A stretch of 13,346 bases of DNA from NCBI GenBank assembly GCA_040003205.1, contig JBDUDA010000055.1, positions 1 to 13,346 on the forward strand. The letters are read 5' to 3'. Positions 6,057 to 13,281 of the stretch are shown here, piece by piece. A program made the position numbers and the translations under genes. Each line of letters opens with the position of its first letter. Position 1 is the stretch's first letter. This DNA comes from JALYIM01 sp040003205 (GTDB lineage: Bacteria > Acidobacteriota > Terriglobia > Terriglobales > Acidobacteriaceae). The notes under the pieces are model-generated. The model was not told the origin of the DNA. It ran no database searches and saw only the letters and a list, made by a program, of their open reading frames with translations.

Positions 6057-7382
6057 CTACGGATATAGCCGGTTCAGCATACGCGGAAATGGGATGGTTT
6101 CGCGCACGTGTTCCAGTCCGCAAATCCAGGCTACCGCGCGCTCGATTCCCATGCCGAAGCCTCCGTGGGGAACGCTGCCAAACTTTCGCAGGTCAAGATA
6201 CCACTTGAACGCTTCTTCTGGCAGGTCATGCTCGTGAATGCGCTTGACTAACAATTCGTAGGAAGCCATGCGCTGCGAACCGCCAATAATTTCTCCATAA
6301 CCTTCGGGGGCTAGCACATCCACGCACAGCGCCAACTCCGGACGCACAGGGTCCGGCTCCATATAAAAAGCCTTCACCGTCGCCGGATAGCGATGCACCA
6401 TCACCGGCTTATTGAATTGCGACGAAATGTAAGTCTCGTCGGGGGAGCCGAGGTCGCCGCCCCATTCGAATTTTTGCTCGAGCGCGCCCTTGGCGTGCCC
6501 TTCGTGCAGCAGATTGACTGCCTCGTCATACGTGATGCGAGGGAACGGCGCGGCGATATTCTCCAGCTTTGAGAGATCGCGTCCGATGGTCTTCAGGTCT
6601 ACGGGGCGCCGATCAAGGCAGCGCTTCACAATAAAACTGATGAACTCTTCTGCCAGCGTCATCAAGTCATCGAGAGTAGCGTAAGCAACTTCGGGCTCGA
6701 CCATCCAGAATTCAGTGAGGTGACGGCGGGTCTTCGATTTCTCCGCGCGAAAAGTCGGACCGAAAGAATAGACCTTGCCCAGCGCCATGGCGGTCGCTTC
6801 AATGTAGAGCTGTCCGGACTGCGTCAGGTAGGCTTGCTCGTCGAAATAATCCACTGGAAATAAAGTTGAAGTTCCTTCACATGCCGCCGGAGTAAGAATT
6901 GGCGGGTCAGTCAAGGTGAATCCGCGCTCGTCAAAGAAGTCGCGGGCCGCTTTGATAATCTCCGCGCGTACCCGCAAAATCGCTGCCTGACGCTGCGAAC
7001 GCACCCACAGATGGCGATGCTCCATTAGGAACTCGACGCCGTGTTCCTTCGGAGAAATAGGATACGGATCGCTCTCCGAAACTCGCTGCAACACGTCCAC
7101 CCCAGTGACGTCGAGTTCGAATCCCCCAGGAGCTCGCTGGTCGGCGCGTACCTTGCCCTCGACAATCACACTTGATTCTTGTGTGAGATTTTTGATCGCG
7201 TCGAATATTTCCGGAGCAACTGCGTTCTTCGCGACCACGCCCTGAATTACGCCGCTGCCATCGCGAAAAATGGGAAACAGCAGCTTGCCGCTGGCACGCA
7301 GGTTATAAAGCCATCCGCGGATGGTCACCTGCTCACCGTCGTGCCTGCCGATCTCAGCGATAGTCGTGATGGGGAATGCCAT
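6057..7382 (-). CDS. asnS: Asparaginyl-tRNA synthetase
   Basis: This 441-residue class IIb synthetase charges tRNA-Asn with asparagine in the cytosol. An OB-fold anticodon-binding domain occupies about residues 17-100 (VTIRGWLYNLRASGK, FRDGSG). The catalytic domain shows motif 1 around 140-165 (FTLTDPPILTP), motif 2 at about 211-231 (FRAEKSKTRRHLTEFW) and motif 3 GFGMGIER at 408-415. TRRHLTEFWMVEPE and the ending ETIPFPRMLNRLYP are AsnRS rather than AspRS features. Insert sequences such as LAPEGYGEIIGGSQR resemble the archaeal/Thermus/Firmicutes-type branch more than the enterobacterial one, judged from memory. The start ATG lies four bases after the stop of the upstream TIM-barrel gene, which indicates translational coupling. 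A discriminating AsnRS implies free asparagine is available to the cell. Confidence 0.95.
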   Translation of the reverse strand: MAFPITTIAEIGRHDGEQVTIRGWLYNLRASGKLLFPIFRDGSGVIQGVVAKNAVAPEIFDAIKNLTQESSVIVEGKVRADQRAPGGFELDVTGVDVLQRVSESDPYPISPKEHGVEFLMEHRHLWVRSQRQAAILRVRAEIIKAARDFFDERGFTLTDPPILTPAACEGTSTLFPVDYFDEQAYLTQSGQLYIEATAMALGKVYSFGPTFRAEKSKTRRHLTEFWMVEPEVAYATLDDLMTLAEEFISFIVKRCLDRRPVDLKTIGRDLSKLENIAAPFPRITYDEAVNLLHEGHAKGALEQKFEWGGDLGSPDETYISSQFNKPVMVHRYPATVKAFYMEPDPVRPELALCVDVLAPEGYGEIIGGSQRMASYELLVKRIHEHDLPEEAFKWYLDLRKFGSVPHGGFGMGIERAVAWICGLEHVRETIPFPRMLNRLYP

Positions 7383-7386
7383 AGCT

Positions 7387-8211
7387 TTAATTTGCCGCGT
7401 CCAGCTTCTCGAAAACTTCTTTCATCTTTTCCGGCGGATTGATCTTCTCGTCGCTCTCAATCTCAAGCAGCAACGGTGGCGTCTGGGGTGCTGTGCGCAG
7501 CAGATCCATCGCCTGTTTCCAGTCAATGGTTCCGCTGCCGGGCCAGAGATGAGTGTCTCGATCTTTATTATTGTCGTGCACGTGCGTGGAGCGAATGTGG
7601 TCTTTCAGGGTTTCAAATGCCTGTGGGACGTCGGTCATCAGGTTTGCGTGCCCGAAATCGAAGCAGACTCCTACGTCATCGAAGTGGGTAGTGCGGATGA
7701 ATTCCACGAGGCGCTCTGGAGTGCTCAGCTCATTGGGGATATTTTCCAGCAGAACGCGAACGCCCAGAGGCTTGGCGAACGCCCGCAGATGTTCGATGGA
7801 AGTCATGGCTGCCTCGAGCTTGCGCTCATCGAAGGTCTCTCCGCTCAGGCCCAGGTGCTGAATGAGGAAGCGAAAGGGAATGTTCTCAGCGACCTCGATC
7901 GCGCGTTTAATCTCGTCCATCGCTTCGATCCGCGCTGCCCGGTCGGTTGAGGTCACGTTTAAAGGCGCGGAGCCGGTCCTTCCCCAGTCATAGTCGGCAT
8001 ACAGCGGGGCGTGGACGGAATGCAAAGCCACGCCGCTGTTGCGAAACCAGTCGGCAATCTCGCGCACATGCTGTTTGCGATTCGCGTAGTCCAGATGTTG
8101 GCGGGCGGCGAAAATTTCAATCGCTTGCGCGCCATTGTGCGCCAGTCCATCCAACAATCCGGGATGCAGCCGCTCTTTCACGTAGAGATAGGTTGAGACC
8201 GCCTTGAGCAT
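7387..8211 (-). CDS. Sugar phosphate isomerase/epimerase family protein (AP endonuclease 2-like TIM barrel)
   Basis: This 274-residue protein belongs to the xylose-isomerase-like TIM-barrel superfamily (AP_endonuc_2). The metal and substrate sites are legible at the C-ends of the barrel strands: LHSVHAPL (H64, H67), FLIQHLG (H119), LLENIPN (E156), VCFDFGHAN (D185, H188), STHVHDN (H210, H212, D213) and LLLEIE (E250). These fit a divalent-metal sugar isomerase or epimerase; the family also includes endonuclease IV and inosose dehydratase relatives, so the substrate is not determined. It has no signal peptide and should be cytosolic. ATG 8211 is preceded by AGGA with 9-nt spacing. The gene lies 73 bp downstream of ggt and 4 bp upstream of asnS, so it probably leads the asnS-arginase operon. 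No sugar-pathway neighbour is present. Confidence 0.88.
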   Translation of the reverse strand: MLKAVSTYLYVKERLHPGLLDGLAHNGAQAIEIFAARQHLDYANRKQHVREIADWFRNSGVALHSVHAPLYADYDWGRTGSAPLNVTSTDRAARIEAMDEIKRAIEVAENIPFRFLIQHLGLSGETFDERKLEAAMTSIEHLRAFAKPLGVRVLLENIPNELSTPERLVEFIRTTHFDDVGVCFDFGHANLMTDVPQAFETLKDHIRSTHVHDNNKDRDTHLWPGSGTIDWKQAMDLLRTAPQTPPLLLEIESDEKINPPEKMKEVFEKLDAAN

Positions 8212-8249
8212 CGTTTTATTCCTGTGCTGCGTGGAGTCGAATTGGAATG

Positions 8250-8255
8250 ATATTA
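8250..8255 (-). promoter_or_regulatory. Possible -10 box for the TIM-barrel/asnS/arginase operon
   Basis: TAATAT on the minus strand lies in an AT-rich patch 38 bp upstream of the start at 8211, within the 73-bp gap after ggt. No good -35 is found at 16-18 bp. Read-through from ggt is equally possible because no terminator is visible in the gap. Confidence 0.22.
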
Positions 8256-8284
8256 AATTCGGCGTTACGGCGTTGGAAAATTCG

Positions 8285-10021
8285 CTAAAATCCTAACGCT
8301 TTCCCATTGTTTCGGGAATCACTGGCGCCCAAGAGCTCGCCGCTGCGACCGACCACGGCGATGCACTCGCCGTCGCTCCAGTAAAGTTCCTGCTCAATTG
8401 TATGGCCCCTGGCATTAAGTTCCTTGCGAGTGTCGGGGGAGATACCCTGCTCAATAAAAGTAGTATCGGGCATCCATTGATGGTGGAAACGCGGAGCATC
8501 CACAGCCTGCTGAATATTCATCCCATAGTCCAATACTCCCAGTAGGATGTTTGCGACCGTGGAGATAATCCTTGCGCCTCCGGGCGATCCCAAAATCAGG
8601 AACAGCTTGCCATCCTTCAAAACGATTGTCGGGGCCATGGAAGAGAGCGGACGCTTTGCCGGCCCAATCACATTCGCCGGACCCTGAATCAAACCATAAG
8701 CATTAGGAACTCCCGGCTTCGAGGCGAAGTCATCCATCTCGTCATTCAGAAGGAAGCCCAAACCATCCGCCGTTACTCCGGAACCGAAAATATCGTTTAA
8801 CGTCGTAGTGACCGCAACCGCATTTCCTTGAGTATCTGCAACCGAGTAATGCGTGGTGTGTTCAGGCTCACGAATATTCAGAGGCTGAGGATGCACGGCC
8901 GCATATTGCTCAAGTTCACTGAAACTCTTCGGGCGCGTGAGGTCTTTACTGGGAGTTACGTGCGCGGGATCAATGGACTCTCTCCAGGCGGCGCCATACT
9001 TTTTGTCGATCAATTGGGCCACGGGGATTTTCGCAAAATCGGGATCGCCGAGAAACTCGGCACGATCAAAAAATGCTCGTCGAAAAGCCTCCACTGTGAG
9101 GTGCATGGTCTGCGCAGAGTGGTCTCCACTCTTAGCGAGGTCGTAGCCTTCGAGAATATTCAGGATTTCAATCAGGGCAATCCCGCCAGACGATGGAGGC
9201 GGCGCGCCGATCACTTCGTATCCACGATATGTTCCGCGCACTGCTTCGCGCTCTTTCACTTCATAGTGTGCGAGATCTTCGGCGGTGAGCAAGCCGCCGC
9301 CTTTTTGGACTGCGGCCGCCAATTCGCGAGCCATCGCTCCACGATAAAAGTCGTCCGGGTTGTTAGCGATTCGCTCGAGCGTCCGGGCTAAGTCAGGCTG
9401 ACGGAAAACTTCGCCACTCTCGTAATACTTGCCGCTCCGCTGAAATATCTTTCGCGATTCCGGAAATCTGGCAAGGTCTTTGTCGCGAAAATCTCGCGCA
9501 TCCTCGTACGCCAGCGGATAACCCTCTCTCGCCAGCTTGATGGCGGGGGCGATAACGCGGGCAAGCGACAATTTTCCGTATTTCCTCTCTGCTGCGACCA
9601 GGCCAGCGACCGACCCCGGAACACCGATTGCCTTATAACCCACAAGACTCGCGTTCTCTATGACGTCCCCTCTTTCATCGAGATACATTCCGGCAGTAGC
9701 GGCCGCGGGGGCCAGTTCTCGGAAATCTAAAAAATGGGTAGCGCCGTCGGCCATGCGAATCAGCATGAAGCCGCCACCACCTAAATTCCCGGCTTGCGGG
9801 TGGACTACGGCCAAAGCGAATCCCGTCGCCACAGCCGCATCGATCGCGTTGCCACCAAACTGCATGATCTCGACGCCTGCCCGCGAAGCCCGCTCATGTA
9901 CGCTCACGACCATGGCGTTCGCAGCGTGCTCCGGATGCATGCGCGCCTCCAGCAAAGCTGGAGAACAGACCAGTAGCGCCCAGAGAAACCGGGAAATTAA
10001 CAGTTTTTGATTTAATCGCAT
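8285..10021 (-). CDS. ggt: Gamma-glutamyltransferase (gamma-glutamyltranspeptidase)
   Basis: This 578-residue Ntn-hydrolase cleaves the gamma-glutamyl bond of glutathione and related peptides and transfers the glutamyl group to water or an acceptor. Residues about 5-26 form an N-terminal signal segment, so the enzyme is exported. The proenzyme self-cleaves before TTHYSV, making T389 the catalytic N-terminal threonine of a small subunit of about 190 residues, the usual size. Other marks are HPQAGNLGGGGFM (74-86), DFRELAP (R101, matching the glutamate-binding arginine), PPPSSGGIAL (about 274-283), GFLLNDEMDDF (about 422-432) and PLSSMAPT (the oxyanion serines). Nothing essential is missing. The ATG at 10021 follows a predicted promoter by about 25 bp, with no strong Shine-Dalgarno. 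It is the first gene of the minus-strand cluster. Cephalosporin acylases share the fold but not the full motif set. Confidence 0.95.
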   Translation of the reverse strand: MRLNQKLLISRFLWALLVCSPALLEARMHPEHAANAMVVSVHERASRAGVEIMQFGGNAIDAAVATGFALAVVHPQAGNLGGGGFMLIRMADGATHFLDFRELAPAAATAGMYLDERGDVIENASLVGYKAIGVPGSVAGLVAAERKYGKLSLARVIAPAIKLAREGYPLAYEDARDFRDKDLARFPESRKIFQRSGKYYESGEVFRQPDLARTLERIANNPDDFYRGAMARELAAAVQKGGGLLTAEDLAHYEVKEREAVRGTYRGYEVIGAPPPSSGGIALIEILNILEGYDLAKSGDHSAQTMHLTVEAFRRAFFDRAEFLGDPDFAKIPVAQLIDKKYGAAWRESIDPAHVTPSKDLTRPKSFSELEQYAAVHPQPLNIREPEHTTHYSVADTQGNAVAVTTTLNDIFGSGVTADGLGFLLNDEMDDFASKPGVPNAYGLIQGPANVIGPAKRPLSSMAPTIVLKDGKLFLILGSPGGARIISTVANILLGVLDYGMNIQQAVDAPRFHHQWMPDTTFIEQGISPDTRKELNARGHTIEQELYWSDGECIAVVGRSGELLGASDSRNNGKALGF

Positions 10022-10053
10022 GAAAAGGCTTCGCAGCTCAGGACAGACCTCTG

Positions 10054-10082
10054 AGGCTAGCCCAGCAGTTGTGCGGAGTCAA
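10054..10082 (-). promoter_or_regulatory. Predicted sigma70-type promoter of ggt
   Basis: On the minus strand TTGACT (10082-10077) is separated by 17 bp from TAGCCT (10059-10054). The -35 matches 5 of 6 consensus positions and the -10 only 3 of 6. The predicted start site near 10047 leaves a 5' leader of about 25 nt before the ggt ATG. The weak -10 together with an upstream palindrome suggests an activated promoter. Confidence 0.45.
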
Positions 10083-10086
10083 CTCG

Positions 10087-10098
10087 GAGCACGTGCTC
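10087..10098. promoter_or_regulatory. Perfect 12-bp palindrome, candidate operator
   Basis: GAGCACGTGCTC is a perfect dyad located four bases upstream of the predicted ggt -35, between the divergent ggt and deaminase genes. The position suits a dimeric regulator acting on one or both promoters. A single 12-bp palindrome could also be chance. Confidence 0.35.
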
Positions 10099-10183
10099 GC
10101 CCTGCCTAACTCGCGCGAGGATTCCAAAATCGGCTACAGTGGAAAACGACAGCGACCCTGCCGGAAAAGGCGGATGATAAGGA

Positions 10184-10699
10184 ATGATTCCCACAACCTA
10201 TAAGCCGAAGAAAAAATTTATGCAGCTTGCGATCGCCGAGGCCAAGCGCGCCCGCGACCGCGGTGACTACGCCATTGGAGCCGTTATTACCCAAGTCATC
10301 GGAAATCAGGAAGTGATAATCGCATCCGCCGGCAACCGGGTGAAAACTTCAGGATCGTCCATCAAGCACGTGGAGCTCGAAACCTTGAAGTATGTGTCCT
10401 CGGGCTACGGACGCTACCTGCCGGATTTCGTCTTATATTCCACCCATGAACCGTGCGCGATGTGCGCGGGCGCCTGCGTCTGGTCGAAGGTAGGGGCGGT
10501 AGTGTTTGGCGTTTCCCAGGAAGACATAACCGCCTATGGCAAGAAGCACGGCACCGAAGAATTCAAGTGGCGCGCCTGCCTGATTTCCTGCAAATACGTT
10601 CTCGAAAAGGGAGGCCTTAACACTCCCGTTTTCGAGGGCTTCCTGAGGCCGGAGTGCCGCAAACTGTTCAGTTATCGCACTTCGGAGAAACGCACATAA
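10184..10699 (+). CDS. Nucleoside deaminase (cytidine/deoxycytidylate deaminase superfamily, TadA/guanine-deaminase-like)
   Basis: This 171-residue zinc enzyme hydrolytically removes the amino group of a base or nucleoside. The zinc site is H62-V-E64 (KHVELE) plus P90-C91-A-M-C94 (STHEPCAMCAGAC), with E64 as the proton shuttle. N51 in AGNRVKTSG corresponds to the substrate-contacting asparagine of the TadA/guanine-deaminase group. The usual HAE is HVE here, and the region before it lacks the DPTAHAE of true tRNA adenosine deaminases, so a free base or nucleoside substrate seems likelier than tRNA. A tail after residue 110 (YGKKHGTEEFKWRACLIS) also differs from TadA. ATG 10184 is chosen because AAGGCGG ends about 11 bases upstream; ATG at codon 13 is a poorer alternative. 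The gene diverges from ggt and converges on the HtrA gene with only 21 bp between stop codons. Confidence 0.85.
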   Translation: MIPTTYKPKKKFMQLAIAEAKRARDRGDYAIGAVITQVIGNQEVIIASAGNRVKTSGSSIKHVELETLKYVSSGYGRYLPDFVLYSTHEPCAMCAGACVWSKVGAVVFGVSQEDITAYGKKHGTEEFKWRACLISCKYVLEKGGLNTPVFEGFLRPECRKLFSYRTSEKRT

Positions 10700-10720
10700 G
10701 TATTTTCGAAGTAAGTGTTC

Positions 10721-11860
10721 TTATACCTGCTCTTTCGCCTCTCCGAGCGTGACAGTTACATCGAGCTGTTTCTTGCCGCGAAAAATCGTGATCTTCACGG
10801 TGTCTCCCGCGCGATGATTGTTCATCATCTGCGACAACGTCTGCTGGTCGTCGACTTTCTCGCCGTCAATCGCGACGATCAGATCGCCTCCCAGCATGAT
10901 TGGGACATTTCCCAGATAGGCGCGCTCGCTGCCGCCGCGAAGTCCTGCGTGATCGGCCGCTCCGCCTTGCACCGCCTGCACGATCAGCAATCCGTAATCT
11001 GCCGCTAAGCCCATCTGCTCGGCAAGTTCGGGAGTGATGGGAATTGTCCGTATGCCTAACGCCGGACGCCGCACTCTTCCCAACGTAACCAGATCGTTAA
11101 GCACCGCCTTGGCAGTATTGATCGGAATCGCGAATCCGATGCCGGCGCTCTGCCCCACATTTGAGGCGATCATGGTGTTGATGCCAATCACCTCGCCATG
11201 CCAATTGAGCAGCGGGCCGCCGGAATTGCCCGGATTGATCGCGGCGTCGGTTTGAATGGCCTCGTCAATCGTCATGCCGTTCGGCTCCTGCACCGAGCGA
11301 ATAGAACTCACAATTCCCCGCGTCAGCGTTCCTGAAAGTCCAAAGGGATTGCCGATGGCATACACTTTCTGCCCCACCTGTAGATTTCTCGAGTCGCCAA
11401 GCACCATGGGTATCAATCCGGAATCTTTGATCTGAATCACGGCCAGATCATGCGCACGATCAGTACCGACCACGGTGGCGCGGAGTTTTTTGCGATTGTG
11501 CAACGTGACTTCGACCTGGCGGGCGTCGGCGATCACGTGATAATTGGTCAGAATATGACCCTCTTTATCGATGATGAAACCTGATCCCTGACCCTCCTGG
11601 GGAACCAATCCATTAAAGAAGTCAAAGGTCATCGCACGCGAAGTAACATTCACGACGGCACTGATGTTTTTTTTATAAACGCTGATGTTGTTCTGCTCTT
11701 CGGATTCCAACGCCTCGCCGCTGGCGGCCTCGGTGATCTCGACCTTCGAAGGATGCCCTACCCAGCTCACAGGAAACTCGCGATTGGGACGGTAGGTCGT
11801 GAAGTAGAAAAATGCGCCCACAGCAACGATGACGAGGACCAATAGTCGCAGCAACTTCAT
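10721..11860 (-). CDS. Membrane-anchored HtrA/DegP-type trypsin-like serine protease with one PDZ domain
   Basis: This 379-residue S1C protease acts in envelope protein quality control. Residues about 2-20 (KLLRLLVLVIVAVGAFFYF) form an N-terminal hydrophobic anchor with no clear cleavage site, so the protein is probably tethered in the inner membrane facing the periplasm, as in DegS or HhoA/B-like members. The catalytic triad is complete: ILTNYHVI (H108), DRAHDLAVI (D138) and GNSGGPLL (S213). GSGFIIDKEG and AIGNPFGLSGTLTRGIVS are standard HtrA blocks. A single PDZ domain fills about residues 255-370 (GLLIVQAVQGGAADHAGL, GGDLIVAIDGEKV). The start is ATG 11860, supported by GGAAGGG six bases upstream. 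A TTG 36 bp further upstream is in frame but has no such support. The gene appears monocistronic. The family call is firm; the degP/degQ/degS assignment is not resolvable. Confidence 0.93.
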   Translation of the reverse strand: MKLLRLLVLVIVAVGAFFYFTTYRPNREFPVSWVGHPSKVEITEAASGEALESEEQNNISVYKKNISAVVNVTSRAMTFDFFNGLVPQEGQGSGFIIDKEGHILTNYHVIADARQVEVTLHNRKKLRATVVGTDRAHDLAVIQIKDSGLIPMVLGDSRNLQVGQKVYAIGNPFGLSGTLTRGIVSSIRSVQEPNGMTIDEAIQTDAAINPGNSGGPLLNWHGEVIGINTMIASNVGQSAGIGFAIPINTAKAVLNDLVTLGRVRRPALGIRTIPITPELAEQMGLAADYGLLIVQAVQGGAADHAGLRGGSERAYLGNVPIMLGGDLIVAIDGEKVDDQQTLSQMMNNHRAGDTVKITIFRGKKQLDVTVTLGEAKEQV

Positions 11861-11866
11861 GGCTAA

Positions 11867-11873
11867 CCCTTCC
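11867..11873 (-). promoter_or_regulatory. Shine-Dalgarno fixing the HtrA start at 11860
   Basis: GGAAGGG on the minus strand with a 6-nt spacer precedes ATG 11860. It decides against the in-frame TTG at 11896, which would add 12 hydrophilic residues before the membrane anchor. Confidence 0.7.
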
Positions 11874-11909
11874 AGATCAGGTTTCGGGGATTGCAATTGG
11901 CGATTGGAA

Positions 11910-11918
11910 ATTATCGCA
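11910..11918 (-). promoter_or_regulatory. Possible extended -10 promoter of the HtrA gene
   Basis: TGC-GATAAT on the minus strand is an extended -10 with 5 of 6 matches in the hexamer. A start near 11903 would give a leader of about 43 nt. No -35 match is present, which extended -10 promoters can tolerate. Confidence 0.33.
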
Positions 11919-12063
11919 ACTCACGCCAGGCTTTGATTTTAACTGTTTTCAGCTGGCGACTGCTGCCACCGTTCCGCTTTCATCACAGATGACCTTGGTT
12001 ACTTGCCGTCCACATCGTTGGTGCCCGAGTATCTCAGCAATAGTAAATTCGGCCATCGTGATC

Positions 12064-12069
12064 GGAAGG
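12064..12069 (+). promoter_or_regulatory. Shine-Dalgarno supporting a TTG start at 12075
   Basis: GGAAGG lies five bases upstream of TTG 12075. Starting there places a classic signal peptide exactly at the N-terminus. Starting at the upstream in-frame TTG 12003 would bury the signal behind 24 hydrophilic residues. Confidence 0.6.
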
Positions 12070-12074
12070 TGAAC

Positions 12075-12518
12075 TTGAAATTTCTCCGTTGTTGCCGCAG
12101 TTTAGCGTTTGCAATAGTTATTACTACGCCTTGTTTCGCTCACCATATGGCGGTTGTAGTGGACAACAGCAATCCAAACGCAGCCATCACGTCAGCGCAT
12201 CTCTCGCGAATTTTTAAATTGGAGCTGCGCAAATGGCCCGACGGAAAAGAGGTAGTTGTCGTGCTCCACAAGAACTCAAACGGGGAACTGATCACTTTGG
12301 AACGACTAGGCAAGATGTCGCCAGGTGAGCTGAGTTCGGTGGTCGATTCTCACAAAGCTGATATTAAATTTGTGGACTCTGACGCCGAGGTGCTGAGAGC
12401 AGTTGAGTCCACTCCTGGAGCGGTTGGCTTGGTAGACTTCCGTTCGGTGGATGGCCATGTAAAGGTAGTCAAAGTAGATGGCAAGTTTCCCTCTGAAGCC
12501 GGATATCTACCGCACTAG
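12075..12518 (+). CDS. Small exported PstS-like (phosphate-type) substrate-binding domain protein
   Basis: With a TTG start at 12075 this is a 147-residue protein whose N-terminus (MKFLRCCRSLAFAIVITTPCFA) is a Sec signal peptide cut near residue 22, before HHMAVVVDN. The mature part is a single PBP-like domain of the PstS family: AVVVDNSNP, ITSAHLSRIFKLELRKWPDGKEVVVV (typical of PstS-like proteins), and a C-terminal GAVGLVDF. At about 125 mature residues it is less than half the size of true PstS, so it lacks one lobe and probably cannot act as a conventional transporter receptor. No pstABC genes adjoin it. An alternative start at GTG 12069 overlaps the Shine-Dalgarno, and the open frame extends back to TTG 12003 (171 residues). 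Ligand and role are unknown. It converges on the stress-protein gene with 64 bp between stop codons. Confidence 0.78.
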   Translation: MKFLRCCRSLAFAIVITTPCFAHHMAVVVDNSNPNAAITSAHLSRIFKLELRKWPDGKEVVVVLHKNSNGELITLERLGKMSPGELSSVVDSHKADIKFVDSDAEVLRAVESTPGAVGLVDFRSVDGHVKVVKVDGKFPSEAGYLPH

Positions 12519-12582
12519 ACTCACGCAAAAAGTTTGCAACGAAATTGCGCAAGGCTTGCGTCCAAACGATTCCAACAGACGT

Positions 12583-13116
12583 TCAGGCAACTTCGACGTG
12601 ACCTGATTCGCCTACAGAGACCGCGCCTCCGGTGACAGCTGCCGCTACGTAGCGTATTCCCATAATCAATTTGCTGCTGTTGGCGTCCCAATATTCGCCT
12701 TCCGCGACATCTACCCGCAGAACTGCGATTTCGGGATCGTCTTTGCCGCCGGGAAACCACGCTTTGTACATCGGGTTCCACATCTCTTCTATTTTTGCGC
12801 GGTCTTGATTAACCGACGCGCTGCCGCGCAAAGTGATGTATTTCGAATTGCCGGGATCGGCGTAATCGAGTGTGACTTTTTGGCGATCACGAATGTCGCC
12901 GATCTTTTCGGAGGTGCTGCGTGTCAGGAACCACAGCGTGCCGTCGAAGGGCTCATCTTGCGTGGCCATAGGACGGCTGTGGATCTGGCCGCTGTCATCG
13001 ATGGTAGACATCATCGCGATGCGAATTCCTTTGACCAGACCGCCGATCTTTTCCATACCCTCTTTGCCACGAAGCTCGTGAAAGTCTTTGCTGTGTTTAT
13101 CGTCGCGTTCGCTCAT
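12583..13116 (-). CDS. Pyridoxamine 5'-phosphate oxidase-like FMN-binding protein (general stress protein 26 family)
   Basis: This 177-residue cytosolic protein has a split-barrel flavin-binding fold. Recognisable blocks are GIRIAMMSTIDDSGQIHSRP (about 30-49), GTLWFLTRSTSEKIGDI (59-75), VTLDYADPGNSKYITLRGSASV (about 81-102) and MYKAWFPGG (about 115-123), characteristic of the Pyrid_ox_like general stress proteins. Such proteins bind FMN or related flavins; most lack proven PNPOx activity, so a true role in vitamin B6 synthesis is not claimed. The C-terminal 25 residues are small and alanine/glycine-rich. AGGAGG at 13127-13132 lies 10 bases before ATG 13116 and strongly supports the start. A candidate promoter lies about 100 bp upstream. 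The gene appears monocistronic. Confidence 0.88.
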   Translation of the reverse strand: MSERDDKHSKDFHELRGKEGMEKIGGLVKGIRIAMMSTIDDSGQIHSRPMATQDEPFDGTLWFLTRSTSEKIGDIRDRQKVTLDYADPGNSKYITLRGSASVNQDRAKIEEMWNPMYKAWFPGGKDDPEIAVLRVDVAEGEYWDANSSKLIMGIRYVAAAVTGGAVSVGESGHVEVA

Positions 13117-13205
13117 CTCTTGTATTCCTCCTCGGATTTTGCCTATGAGATGCCGGGCGTCAGAAGGTATTTGCTCGCTTGCACAATGCTCGTGAGTAGG
13201 ATGAA

Positions 13206-13236
13206 AAGATACCGCGCTTATTTAATTTGGAGTCAA
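13206..13236 (-). promoter_or_regulatory. Candidate promoter of the stress-protein gene
   Basis: On the minus strand TTGACT (13236-13231) is followed after 19 bp by TATCTT (13211-13206), or after 18 bp by GTATCT. The -35 is good but the spacing is long. The leader would be about 85 nt. Confidence 0.28.
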
Positions 13237-13261
13237 ATGGCGCGAGGACCACTGGAAACGG

Positions 13262-13281
13262 GCCTCGGGTTTGGCCGAGGC
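13262..13281. repeat. GC-rich perfect 7-bp hairpin near right edge
   Basis: GCCTCGG (13262-13268) and CCGAGGC (13275-13281) are exact reverse complements around a 6-nt loop. No T-run follows on either side. The surrounding GGGTGGCCCAGGC text looks like dispersed-repeat sequence, but only one copy is in the window. No gene is seen from 13117 to the end. Confidence 0.4.

Noticed and set aside
7321..7950. 209-codon plus-strand open frame
   Set aside because: It is antisense to the start of asnS and the TIM-barrel gene, both of which have clear family motifs in the opposite frame.
8828..9391. 187-codon plus-strand open frame
   Set aside because: It is antisense to ggt, which carries all its catalytic motifs through this region.
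11861..11896. Upstream TTG start for the HtrA protease
   Set aside because: It would add 12 hydrophilic residues before the membrane anchor and lacks a Shine-Dalgarno; ATG 11860 has GGAAGGG at ideal spacing.
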